NCBI GenBank assembly: GCA_947063855.1
Contig: CAMSTW010000020.1
Coordinates: 1-46,310, forward strand
From: an uncultured Dorea sp.
GTDB taxonomy: Bacteria > Bacillota > Clostridia > Lachnospirales > Lachnospiraceae
DNA length: 46,310 nucleotides
Direction: 5' to 3'
A program made the translations under genes and the position numbers. The notes beneath the pieces are model-generated. The model was not told the origin of the DNA and searched no databases. It worked only from the letters and a program-made list of their open reading frames with translations. This document shows, one piece after another, positions 35,182 to 42,831 of the stretch; position 1 is the first letter of the stretch; each line of letters opens with the position of its first letter.

Positions 35182-35613
35182 ATGAATATTCTGATCATAG
35201 ATGCACAGGGAGGCGGCCTGGGAAGACAACTGGTCGCCTCCATTAAGAAAGAATTCCCCAAAGTGGAGATCACGGCTGTGGGTACGAATACCCTTGCCAC
35301 TTCCAATATGCTCAAAGCCGGGGCGGACCATGGGGCGACCGGAGAGAATGCGGTGATTGTCGGCTGCCGGAAGGCGGATCTGATCATTGGCCCGGTGGGA
35401 ATCGCCATTGCAGATTCCATGTATGGGGAGATTACGCCTGCCATGGCGGCGGCTGTGGGACAATGCGATGTGAAGAAGTTTTTGATTCCCATGAACCAGT
35501 GCAATAATATTATCGTGGGGGTGAAGAATACTTCCATGAGCGATATGATAGGGGCTGTGATCGGGCGGCTGAGGGATGAGATGAACGCATACGGTAAAGA
35601 TGATTCACCCTGA
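35182..35613 (+). CDS. DUF3842 family protein
   Basis: Function unknown. The 143-residue product begins with a Rossmann-like Gly-rich segment, MNILIIDAQGGGLGRQLVAS, and continues with ITAVGTNTLATSNMLKAGAD and GPVGIAIADSMYGEITPAMA. This is the DUF3842 family pattern, common in Clostridia. The ribosome site AAGGAG precedes the ATG. It follows thrS by 35 bases and may share its transcript. Confidence 0.85.
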   Translation: MNILIIDAQGGGLGRQLVASIKKEFPKVEITAVGTNTLATSNMLKAGADHGATGENAVIVGCRKADLIIGPVGIAIADSMYGEITPAMAAAVGQCDVKKFLIPMNQCNNIIVGVKNTSMSDMIGAVIGRLRDEMNAYGKDDSP

Positions 35614-35714
35614 AGGGTGGAGCGGCGTCGGACGGATCTGGCGGCCGGTAACAGGATATAATAGAAAATAACAGAAAATAACAGTAGAGAAGAATAAGGT
35701 CATGAAGACAAGAG

Positions 35715-35743
35715 GCCTGCCAGAAGGGCGGGCGGTGTTTTTG
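35715..35743 (+). terminator. Possible terminator after the DUF3842 gene
   Basis: GCCTGCC (35715-35721) pairs with GGCGGGC (35727-35733), followed shortly by GTGTTTTT. The stem is short but GC-rich. The ~230-base gap otherwise shows no gene. Confidence 0.55.
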
Positions 35744-35841
35744 TGACTTTTTTAGTGCTTTCGAAATCTTATCTGATGAAAAGGAAGTAGAGATTCTGCG
35801 GGGGGCAGGACATAGTGCAGGATATGAGGAAAGGTGAGAAT

Positions 35842-36600
35842 ATGGATACAAGAGAGATATTAGAAAAAGTAAAAAACGGCCATATGACAGTAGAAGAGGC
35901 GGAGCAGTTCTTCCGGCGTCAGCCCTTTGAAGAGATGGGATATGCGAAGCTTGACACCCACAGAAAGCTGCGGTCCGGGTTCCCGGAGGTGGTGTTCTGC
36001 AGCGGCAAGGCGACGGAACATCTCCTGCATATTTATCAGAAGTTATACGAGGAGTACGGCGAAGTATTCGGCACGCGTGCCTCTGCCGGACAATATGAGG
36101 CATTAAAGCCGCATCTGCCGGAGCTTGTATATGACCCGCTCTCCCGGATCATGAAGATCGAGAAGCAAAAAAAGGAGCATACCGGCAGGATTGCGGTCTG
36201 CACGGCGGGAACCGCGGACATTCCGGTGGCGGAAGAGGCGGCGCAGACTGCAGAGTATTTCGGAAGCAGTGTGGAGCGGATCTATGACGTCGGAGTCAGC
36301 GGAATCCACCGCCTGCTCATGCGGCTTGACGTGATACAGAGCGCCAACTGTGTGGTGGCGATTGCGGGAATGGAAGGCGCGCTTGCAAGTGTCATCGGCG
36401 GGATGGTGGATAAGCCGGTCATTGCGGTGCCCACTTCGGTGGGATACGGGGCGAATCTTAACGGACTGTCCGCCCTGCTTACCATGATCAATTCCTGTGC
36501 AAACGGCATTGCCGTTGTGAATATTGATAACGGATATGGCGCGGGATATATCGCGACGCAGATTAACCGTCTGGGAGAAAAGAAGTGCGGCAATGAATAA
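35842..36600 (+). CDS. larB: Nickel-pincer cofactor carboxylase LarB
   Basis: LarB carboxylates and hydrolyses nicotinic acid adenine dinucleotide, the first step in making the nickel-pincer nucleotide cofactor of lactate racemase and related enzymes. The 252-residue product contains PEVVFCSGKATEHLLHIY, GRIAVCTAGTADIPVAEEA and a PurE-like C-terminal half with VVAIAGMEGALASVIGGM and VPTSVGYGANLNGLSALL. I chose ATG 35842, 7-13 bases after GGAAAGGTGAG; an earlier in-frame start at 35815 lacks a site. larC, larE and larA are not in the window. It is followed, 21 bases after its stop, by a nickel/peptide-type ABC importer, which suggests a nickel link. Confidence 0.93.
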   Translation: MDTREILEKVKNGHMTVEEAEQFFRRQPFEEMGYAKLDTHRKLRSGFPEVVFCSGKATEHLLHIYQKLYEEYGEVFGTRASAGQYEALKPHLPELVYDPLSRIMKIEKQKKEHTGRIAVCTAGTADIPVAEEAAQTAEYFGSSVERIYDVGVSGIHRLLMRLDVIQSANCVVAIAGMEGALASVIGGMVDKPVIAVPTSVGYGANLNGLSALLTMINSCANGIAVVNIDNGYGAGYIATQINRLGEKKCGNE

Positions 36601-36621
36601 CATTATGAGAGAGGATAGTGC

Positions 36622-38193
36622 ATGAAAAATATAAAAAAGCGAAAGATTTGGATACAGATTGTAATATTGGCTTTCACTCTGTCTGCCTGCGGGAATTCAT
36701 CAGGTTCCAGCGGCACAGGTCCGGATACGGACGACGGTGATACGCTGATCTATGGCAGCGGCGATTATACCCGGATCAATCCGGCGATGGATGAGCATGG
36801 CGAGATCAATATTCTGATTTTCAACGGCCTTACGGCCCATAACGGTGAGAATGAGGTGATCCCCGGTCTGGCGGAGAGCTGGGAGTTCGACGAAGAGACC
36901 TGTACGTATACGTTTCACCTGGAAGAGGGCGTGAAGTGGCATGACGGCGAAGCTTTCACGGCGGACGATGTGAAATTTACGATTGAAGCAATCATGGATC
37001 CGGAAAATGGCTCCGAGAATGCGCCCAATTATGAAGACGTGGAAGAGATTACGGTGACGGACGATCATACCATAGCGTTTCGTCTGGCGGCGCCGAATGT
37101 GGCGTTCCTTGACTATATGACGATGGCGGTGCTTCCAAAGCATCTGTTAGAAGGCGAGGATATGCAGGAGTCTGATTTTTTCCGGCATCCTGTGGGGACG
37201 GGTCCTTATAAGCTTAAGGACTGGGATGTGGGACAGGCGATTACGCTTGTAAAGAATGAGGATTATTTTAAAGAGGTGCCCCGGATTGGCAGGATTATTT
37301 TCAAGATTGTACCGGACGACAATGCGAAAGCAGTGCAGATGGAATCAGGGGAGCTTGACCTGGCGCTTCTGACCCCGAAGGACGCAAGAGCCTATGCGGA
37401 CAGGGAAGGTTATAGGTGCTACGATATGAAGACCTCTGATTACCGGGGAATTCTCTTTAATTTCCAGAATGAGTACTGGAGGGAGAACCGGGATATCATT
37501 CCGGCAGTCTGCTGTGCCATCGACAGGCAGGCGATCATCGACGCAGTGCTTCTTGGCCAGGGAATCCCGGCGTACGGGCCGCTGCAGAGGAATGTATATA
37601 ACAATGAAGATGTAGAGCATTATGACTATGACCCCAAGAGGGCAAGGCAGATTCTTGAGGATGCAGGGTGTAAGATGGGAAGCGGTGGTTTCTATGAGCG
37701 GGATGGAGAGACGGTTGGATTCGTGATCAGTGTCGGCGCGGGAGACCAGGTCCGTATCGATATGGCGCAGGCGGCGGCTCAGCAATTGGGAGAAGCTGGA
37801 ATCGAATGTACGGTGGACATACCGGCGCAGGTGGACTGGGGCGGACAGATGGCTTATCTGATCGGCTGGGGCAGTCCCTTTGATGCGGACGATCATACTT
37901 ATAAGGTATTCGGCACGGACAAGGGTGCGAATTACAGCGGGTACTCCAACGAACAGGTGGATCAGTATCTTGCCGAAGCGCGCCGGTCGGACGATCCGGC
38001 GGTCCGGGCGGAGGCGTATGATAAGTTCCAGGAAGAACTCGCGAAGGATCCGGCCTTTGCATTCATCTGCTATGTGGACGCCAGTTATGTGGCGGATGCT
38101 CGGATAAAAGGAATTGAGCCGGAGACGGTTATGGGGCATCACGGCGTCGGGATTTTCTGGAATATTACGGAGTGGACGATAGGGAATGATTGA
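36622..38193 (+). CDS. ABC importer solute-binding lipoprotein (family 5, nickel/peptide type)
   Basis: Extracellular substrate-binding lipoprotein. The 523-residue product has a basic start, a hydrophobic stretch and the lipobox LSAC (lipid Cys at about residue 23), then a Gly/Ser linker. The family 5 binding-protein fold follows (LIYGSGDYTRINPAMDEHGE, VIPGLAESWEFDEETCTYTF, GVKWHDGEAFTADDVKFTIE, PVGTGPYKLKDWD). It starts 21 bases after larB and heads the importer operon. Family 5 proteins bind peptides, nickel complexes or sugars. The larB neighbour makes a nickel chelate a good guess, but no metal-binding residues can be pointed to by eye. Confidence 0.9.
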   Translation: MKNIKKRKIWIQIVILAFTLSACGNSSGSSGTGPDTDDGDTLIYGSGDYTRINPAMDEHGEINILIFNGLTAHNGENEVIPGLAESWEFDEETCTYTFHLEEGVKWHDGEAFTADDVKFTIEAIMDPENGSENAPNYEDVEEITVTDDHTIAFRLAAPNVAFLDYMTMAVLPKHLLEGEDMQESDFFRHPVGTGPYKLKDWDVGQAITLVKNEDYFKEVPRIGRIIFKIVPDDNAKAVQMESGELDLALLTPKDARAYADREGYRCYDMKTSDYRGILFNFQNEYWRENRDIIPAVCCAIDRQAIIDAVLLGQGIPAYGPLQRNVYNNEDVEHYDYDPKRARQILEDAGCKMGSGGFYERDGETVGFVISVGAGDQVRIDMAQAAAQQLGEAGIECTVDIPAQVDWGGQMAYLIGWGSPFDADDHTYKVFGTDKGANYSGYSNEQVDQYLAEARRSDDPAVRAEAYDKFQEELAKDPAFAFICYVDASYVADARIKGIEPETVMGHHGVGIFWNITEWTIGND

Positions 38194-38250
38194 AAGTAGC
38201 ATACGTTCGGATTTCTTACATATAAAGTGCCTTGACAATTGAATAAAAGC

Positions 38251-38279
38251 TTTACACCATATTTGCTGATTGATATAAT
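38251..38279 (+). promoter_or_regulatory. Promoter of the 40-residue ORF
   Basis: TTTACA (38251-38256, inside the left inverted repeat) and TATAAT (38274-38279), spacer 17. Confidence 0.7.
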
Positions 38280-38325
38280 GAAGTTAGAAAAGTAAACGTT
38301 GCACTTATAGAAAGTAGGTGAGAAT

Positions 38326-38448
38326 ATGACTGGTAAAGAGGTGGTTAACCTTATCCGGAAATTAAGGGAGAAGGGTTTGAATAGTGATGAAATATTAGCA
38401 ATTATAGAGTATATAGAAACTCACGATCCCAAAGAGCAGGAAAATTAA
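38326..38448 (+). CDS. 40-residue basic helical protein of unknown function
   Basis: A complete tiny gene: promoter at 38251-38279, TAGGTGA ribosome site 5 bases before the ATG, and a stop followed by a strong terminator. The product starts MTGKEVVNLIRKLREKGLNS and ends EYIETHDPKEQEN. It reads as two amphipathic helices separated by a turn at GLNSDE, a pattern that suits DNA- or protein-binding. I do not recognise the family. It is oriented like the surrounding importer genes but lies within a pair of inverted repeats, so it probably belongs to the inserted element rather than to the importer. Confidence 0.65.
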   Translation: MTGKEVVNLIRKLREKGLNSDEILAIIEYIETHDPKEQEN

Positions 38449-38466
38449 ATAAGCAGCCCGCTAACC

Positions 38467-38517
38467 AAGGTGTAAAGTCTTTGTTGTATTGTCAAGTGCT
38501 TTACACCTTTTTATTTT
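38467..38517 (+). terminator. Perfect terminator downstream of the 40-residue ORF
   Basis: AAGGTGTAAAG (38467-38477) pairs perfectly with CTTTACACCTT (38499-38509), then a T-rich tail. It ends about 26 bases before the ATPase start, so it should reduce read-through from the binding-protein gene. Confidence 0.88.
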
Positions 38518-38542
38518 AGTTTATAGAAAATGGAGTAAAGGA

Positions 38543-40654
38543 ATGCCAGAATTATTAGAAGTAAAGAATCTTTCCGTAAGCTTTGATACGCCGGGAGGAA
38601 TCGTGCAGGCAGTCCGGGATGTAAGCTTCTCCTTACGCGCCGGGGAGACGCTGGCGGTTGTGGGGGAGTCGGGCTGCGGAAAGAGCGTGCTGTGTAAAAG
38701 CATCATGAAGCTTCTGCCGCCTTCCGCAAGTATCCGGTCAGGCAGTATCCTGGTGAAGGGCGCAGACATTACGGGTTACCGTGAACGGGATATGCAAATG
38801 CTTCGCGGAAAGCTGTTTTCCATGATCTTGCAGGATCCTTTGACGGCGCTTAACCCGGTCATGCCGGTTGGAGGGCAGATTGCAGAAGCGGTGAAGGTGT
38901 TAAAGCCGAAGATCTCGAAGGCGGAACTGAAAGCGCGTGTTGTGGAATTACTGACACTGGTGGGGATCGACCGCCCCGAAGAGCGGATGAAGATGTATCC
39001 CTGTCATTTCTCCGGGGGCATGAGGCAGCGGATCGTGCTGGCAGCCGCGCTTGCCGGGAATCCGGATATCCTGTTCGCGGACGAGCCGACCACCGCCCTG
39101 GATGTGACGATACAGGCGCAGATCTTAAGCCTGCTTGGGAGTATCCAGAAAGAACTTCATACGGCGGTTATTTTCGTGACACATGATCTGGGAATTGTAA
39201 AGAGGATTGCGGACCGGGTTGCGGTGATGTATGCCGGGAAGATTATCGAGACGGGTACGGCAGAAGAGATACTTACGGACCCAAGGCATCCGTATACATG
39301 GGGGCTTTTGCAGTCTCTGCCGTCTTGTTCGAAGGGGAAGGATACGTTGTATACGATTCCCGGCATGCCGCCGGCTCTTATTAATCTGCCGAAGGGAGAC
39401 GCCTTCGCATGCCGGAATGCGTATGCGCTTGGGATTGACTATGAAGAAGAGCCGCCTATGTTCCGGGTAACGGATACACATTATGCGGCGACGTGGCTTC
39501 TGGATCCGCGGGCACCTGAGACGGACGCCGGATTGGTTTGCTGTGGAGATCATACGCCAAAGCCGCCGGACGGTTCTTCTGAGAATATTTCAAAAAATAA
39601 TGCAATCCAAAATACAAGGTATTGTCCTGCCAGGGCGGTTTATTCTGAGATTGGTGCGGAACACTTATACAAAAATACGGAGACAGTGGATGCAGAAGTA
39701 GATAAGAATGATAAACATGGAGAAATATTACTGGATGTACAGCATCTGTCCCGTACATTTTCAATAGCGAAGAAGCTGTCGGTCAACGCCGTTGACGATG
39801 TCTCCTTCCAGATCAGGAGGGGAGAGATCTTCGGGCTGGTCGGAGAGTCCGGCTCCGGGAAATCGACGGTTGCCAGGTGTATTATGAATATCTGCCGTCC
39901 GTCGGGCCGTGGGACCGGGAATGTAAAGAGACACGTGAAACTGCAGGAGGGCCTCCATAAAGCTGCCGGGAAGCATCCGGATGCGGCAGCGGACATCCGG
40001 ACACGGGAAGCGCCGGGGACAGGAGAGATGAGGCCGGGAAGAATCCTGTACAAGGGAGTTGATATCTGGGACGGCAGACAGTTTCGCGCCAATAAGAGGA
40101 TGCTTGGGACGACACGGCAGATTATCTTCCAGGATTCCAATTCCAGTCTGAATCCGCGTATGAAGGTGTGCGACATTATAGCAGAGCCGATGAAGATCTG
40201 GAATATCACTCCGCCAAGAGGGTCCCATCGTGCGGAGGCCGGGTTTCAGATGCATTATGTGGGACTGGATGCAAGCTGCCTTGATAAATATCCGGCAGAA
40301 CTGTCGGGCGGCCAGAGGCAGCGGGTGGCGATTGCCAGAGCGCTTGCGATGGAGCCGGAGCTTCTGGTGGCAGACGAACCGGTTGCGGCGCTGGATGTAT
40401 CCATTCAGGCACAGATCGTGAATCTGTTCCGGCATCTGCAGAAAGAGCACGGATTCTCTTTCCTGTTTATCGCCCATGACCTGGCGATGGTGGAATTCCT
40501 GTGCGACAGGGTCGGCGTGATGTATCAGGGACGACTGGTGGAGACGGGGACGGTTGGGGAAGTGTTTGCCAATCCGCGGCATGAGTACACGAAGAAATTG
40601 CTGTCGGCAATGCAGAGGGATATATTTCCTCAGACAAGGAATAAGAGGCAGTGA
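38543..40654 (+). CDS. Fused double ATPase of a nickel/peptide ABC importer (OppD-OppF type)
   Basis: One 703-residue chain carries both nucleotide-binding domains that are usually separate proteins (OppD/OppF, NikD/NikE). NBD1: Walker A GESGCGKS at residues 41-48, signature HFSGGMRQR near 157-163, Walker B ILFADEP. NBD2: Walker A GESGSGKS, signature LSGGQRQRVAIARAL, Walker B LLVADEPVAALD. NBD1 ends in an OppD-type C-terminal extension with DTHYAATWLLDP, in which the usual Cys cluster is reduced. NBD2 has a ~50-residue insert after its Walker A helix. I chose ATG 38543, 7 bases after GGAG; the longer frame starts inside the upstream terminator. It powers import with the two permeases downstream. 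Confidence 0.93.
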   Translation: MPELLEVKNLSVSFDTPGGIVQAVRDVSFSLRAGETLAVVGESGCGKSVLCKSIMKLLPPSASIRSGSILVKGADITGYRERDMQMLRGKLFSMILQDPLTALNPVMPVGGQIAEAVKVLKPKISKAELKARVVELLTLVGIDRPEERMKMYPCHFSGGMRQRIVLAAALAGNPDILFADEPTTALDVTIQAQILSLLGSIQKELHTAVIFVTHDLGIVKRIADRVAVMYAGKIIETGTAEEILTDPRHPYTWGLLQSLPSCSKGKDTLYTIPGMPPALINLPKGDAFACRNAYALGIDYEEEPPMFRVTDTHYAATWLLDPRAPETDAGLVCCGDHTPKPPDGSSENISKNNAIQNTRYCPARAVYSEIGAEHLYKNTETVDAEVDKNDKHGEILLDVQHLSRTFSIAKKLSVNAVDDVSFQIRRGEIFGLVGESGSGKSTVARCIMNICRPSGRGTGNVKRHVKLQEGLHKAAGKHPDAAADIRTREAPGTGEMRPGRILYKGVDIWDGRQFRANKRMLGTTRQIIFQDSNSSLNPRMKVCDIIAEPMKIWNITPPRGSHRAEAGFQMHYVGLDASCLDKYPAELSGGQRQRVAIARALAMEPELLVADEPVAALDVSIQAQIVNLFRHLQKEHGFSFLFIAHDLAMVEFLCDRVGVMYQGRLVETGTVGEVFANPRHEYTKKLLSAMQRDIFPQTRNKRQ

Positions 40655-40682
40655 AGAATGACAAATTGGAGGAGACTTTCTC

Positions 40683-41633
40683 ATGCGGCATAAGATTATA
40701 TACGTTATATTAAGCATTTTTCTCCTGTCGGTTATGGTGTTTTACATGGCCAGGCTTGCGCCGGGAGACCCGCTGGCGTCTTATTACGGCGACCGTGCGG
40801 AGAAGATGAGCCCAAAGGAGCGGAAGTGGGCGGAGGATAAGCTAGGGTTAAACGACCCGGTTACGGTGCAGTACGTCCGCTGGCTTGACCGGGCGTTTCA
40901 CGGGGACTTCGGAATCTCTTATAAATACAAGATGGACGTCATGGAAGTAATCCGAGAACGCATGGGAAATACGTTGCTCCTGGGAGGGATCGGGTTTTTC
41001 CTGACCTTCGGGCTGTCTCTTTTGCTGGGAGTTCTGTGCACATGGCATGAGGACCGTATGTTAGATCGCGTCATCTGTAAAGTGGGGACGGTTACAAGCT
41101 GTATCCCGGAATTCTGGCTGTCACTGGTACTGATCCTGATATTTGCGGTCAATCTCAAGTGGCTTCCCAGCAGCGGAGCCTATACCATCGGGAAGGAAGA
41201 TGATACTGCCGACCGTATCTGGCATCTGATCTTACCTATGACGGTGGTGGTGCTTGGTCATCTGTGGTATTACGCCTATATGGTACGGAATAAGCTGCTG
41301 GAGGAAGTGCGGGCGGACTATGTCCTGCTGGCGAGGGTGAAAGGGATTGGGAAAAGAAGCATTATGTTCCGGCACTGCCTCCGGAATATACTGCCTTCTT
41401 ATCTGAGCATTATGGCGGTCTCTGTGCCCCATATTCTGGGCGGGACTTATATTGTCGAGATGGTTTTCTCTTATCCGGGGCTTGGGACATTGTCTTATGA
41501 GAGCGCGAGATATCAGGATTATAATCTCCTGATGGTCCTGTGCCTGATGTCGGGGAGCCTGGTAATCTTGTGTAATATGGCGGCGCAGGCGATCAGCGAG
41601 AAGATTGATCCGGGTATAACCCATACTGAATAA
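40683..41633 (+). CDS. ABC importer permease, first subunit (DppB/NikB type)
   Basis: Membrane channel subunit. The 316-residue product has an N-terminal helix, the family's FYMARLAPGDPLASYYG segment, and about six helices in all. The permease coupling region is VKGIGKRSIMFRHCLRNILPS, with the GTYIVEMVFSYPGLGTL stretch following. It pairs with the second permease at 41761. GAGGAGA precedes the start. It is the third gene of the importer after the binding protein and fused ATPase. Confidence 0.93.
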   Translation: MRHKIIYVILSIFLLSVMVFYMARLAPGDPLASYYGDRAEKMSPKERKWAEDKLGLNDPVTVQYVRWLDRAFHGDFGISYKYKMDVMEVIRERMGNTLLLGGIGFFLTFGLSLLLGVLCTWHEDRMLDRVICKVGTVTSCIPEFWLSLVLILIFAVNLKWLPSSGAYTIGKEDDTADRIWHLILPMTVVVLGHLWYYAYMVRNKLLEEVRADYVLLARVKGIGKRSIMFRHCLRNILPSYLSIMAVSVPHILGGTYIVEMVFSYPGLGTLSYESARYQDYNLLMVLCLMSGSLVILCNMAAQAISEKIDPGITHTE

Positions 41634-41760
41634 TCCACAGTAAGGTATTTAGCGGAGGCTGTACCAGTATCAGCGGTACAGAATTCACTGCTAATTATGC
41701 AACGCTGTACCAGTACAGAAGTTGTAAATGAATTGTCACGATATGGAGGTGGGACAGATT

Positions 41761-42645
41761 ATGGCAGGACAGTTTGAGATTGTCGGTATGAGGGAGACGG
41801 CGCAAGTAGAGCCTGAACAGAAAAAGAAATGGTATGAAGGGAAACCGGTAGTTTCTATTGCGGTTCTTGTTCTGATCGTAACAGGATGCCTTGCCTGCAG
41901 CCTGATCACGACAAAGGATCCGTCCTATCTGGATCTTAAGAATTATAATGTCCCGCCGAACCAGGAGTTTCTGTTCGGAACGGACACCATGGGCCGGGAT
42001 ATCTTCTCCATGGTCTGGTACGGAGGCAGGATATCGCTGTTTATAGGGATTGTCTCCATGGTCATATCTACGGTGATCGCGGTGATCTACGGGACGGTCA
42101 GCGCATGTGCGCCCGCATGGGCGGACCATCTTCTGATGCGGTTTACGGAGATATTTCTCAGCGTGCCGGGGCTTCTTCTGGTTATCTTCCTGCAGGCTGC
42201 TCTTGGGGAGGCAAATGTACTGAGCCTTTCGTTTGTAATCGGGATAACAGGCTGGATGAGTATCTCCAAGGTCATACGGACAGAGGTGCGAAGGCTTCGA
42301 AACAGTGAGTACGTGATTGCCTCAAGATGTATGGGAGGAAGCTTTTTTCATATATTATGGCGTCACTTAGCGCCTAATTTCGTGTCCCCGGTCATGTTCA
42401 TGGTGGTCATGAATGTCCGAAGCGCCATTGTGGCAGAATCGACCTTGAGCTTCATGGGGATCGGCCTGCCGGTTGAGGTCATTTCCTGGGGCAGCATGCT
42501 TTCCCTGGCAGAGAAAGCATTGCTGTCCAATTCCTGGTGGATGATTCTTATCCCCGGCGCATTTCTGGTTGTGACACTTCTGTGTATTACGAACCTTGGA
42601 AATTATCTGCGCCGGAATGTGAACCGGCAGGAGAGGAATCTGTAG
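41761..42645 (+). CDS. ABC importer permease, second subunit (DppC/NikC type)
   Basis: Partner channel subunit. The 294-residue product has a cytoplasmic start, a helix at about 35-55, and the periplasmic-side motif FLFGTDTMGRDIFSMVWYGGR typical of DppC/NikC (here split as FLFGTDTMGRDIF and SMVWYGGR). The coupling helix region is ASRCMGGSFFHILWRHLAPN, and ESTLSFMGIGLPVEVISWGSM is near the end. I chose ATG 41761, with GGAGGTG about 10 bases upstream; an in-frame ATG at 41728 is less well placed. The 127-base gap to the first permease holds no terminator that I can see. Confidence 0.93.
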   Translation: MAGQFEIVGMRETAQVEPEQKKKWYEGKPVVSIAVLVLIVTGCLACSLITTKDPSYLDLKNYNVPPNQEFLFGTDTMGRDIFSMVWYGGRISLFIGIVSMVISTVIAVIYGTVSACAPAWADHLLMRFTEIFLSVPGLLLVIFLQAALGEANVLSLSFVIGITGWMSISKVIRTEVRRLRNSEYVIASRCMGGSFFHILWRHLAPNFVSPVMFMVVMNVRSAIVAESTLSFMGIGLPVEVISWGSMLSLAEKALLSNSWWMILIPGAFLVVTLLCITNLGNYLRRNVNRQERNL

Positions 42646-42736
42646 AATAAAGGGTTGAGGTTTCTGACTATGGGTTCAGTATAGCATCTGGCGGTAAAAA
42701 TCACAAGCGGCCGGATAAAAAGTATTTTACAGAAGC

Positions 42737-42765
42737 TTGACATTTTATAGTGTGAAAATTATAAT
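42737..42765 (+). promoter_or_regulatory. Consensus sigma-A promoter for hisS
   Basis: TTGACA (42737-42742) and TATAAT (42760-42765) with a 17-base spacer, a perfect match, about 65 bases upstream of hisS. There is no T-box sequence in this leader. Confidence 0.9.
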
Positions 42766-42831
42766 GATACAGACTATAAAGGAATTTCTATAGGATAGAT
42801 TGATAAGACGGCAGCGAAAAGGAGAAGGGCG

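Larger units (their letters stand above)
38219..38517 (+). mobile_element. Short inverted-repeat element carrying a 40-residue ORF (MITE-like)
   Basis: Imperfect terminal inverted repeats, 22 of 28 bases matching, are seen at 38231-38258 (CTTGACAAT ... CTTTACACC) and 38469-38496 (GGTGTAAAG ... ATTGTCAAG). Between them lie a promoter, a ribosome site and a small gene. The right end also forms a perfect terminator. Weak similarity extends the repeats a little outside these limits. There is no transposase gene and I see no clear target duplication. It sits between the binding-protein and ATPase genes of one importer operon, a place where an insertion is easy to recognise. Confidence 0.5.

Noticed and set aside
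42646-42831. T-box leader for hisS
   Set aside because: No T-box sequence, stem I or terminator is present; only a consensus promoter and a short leader.
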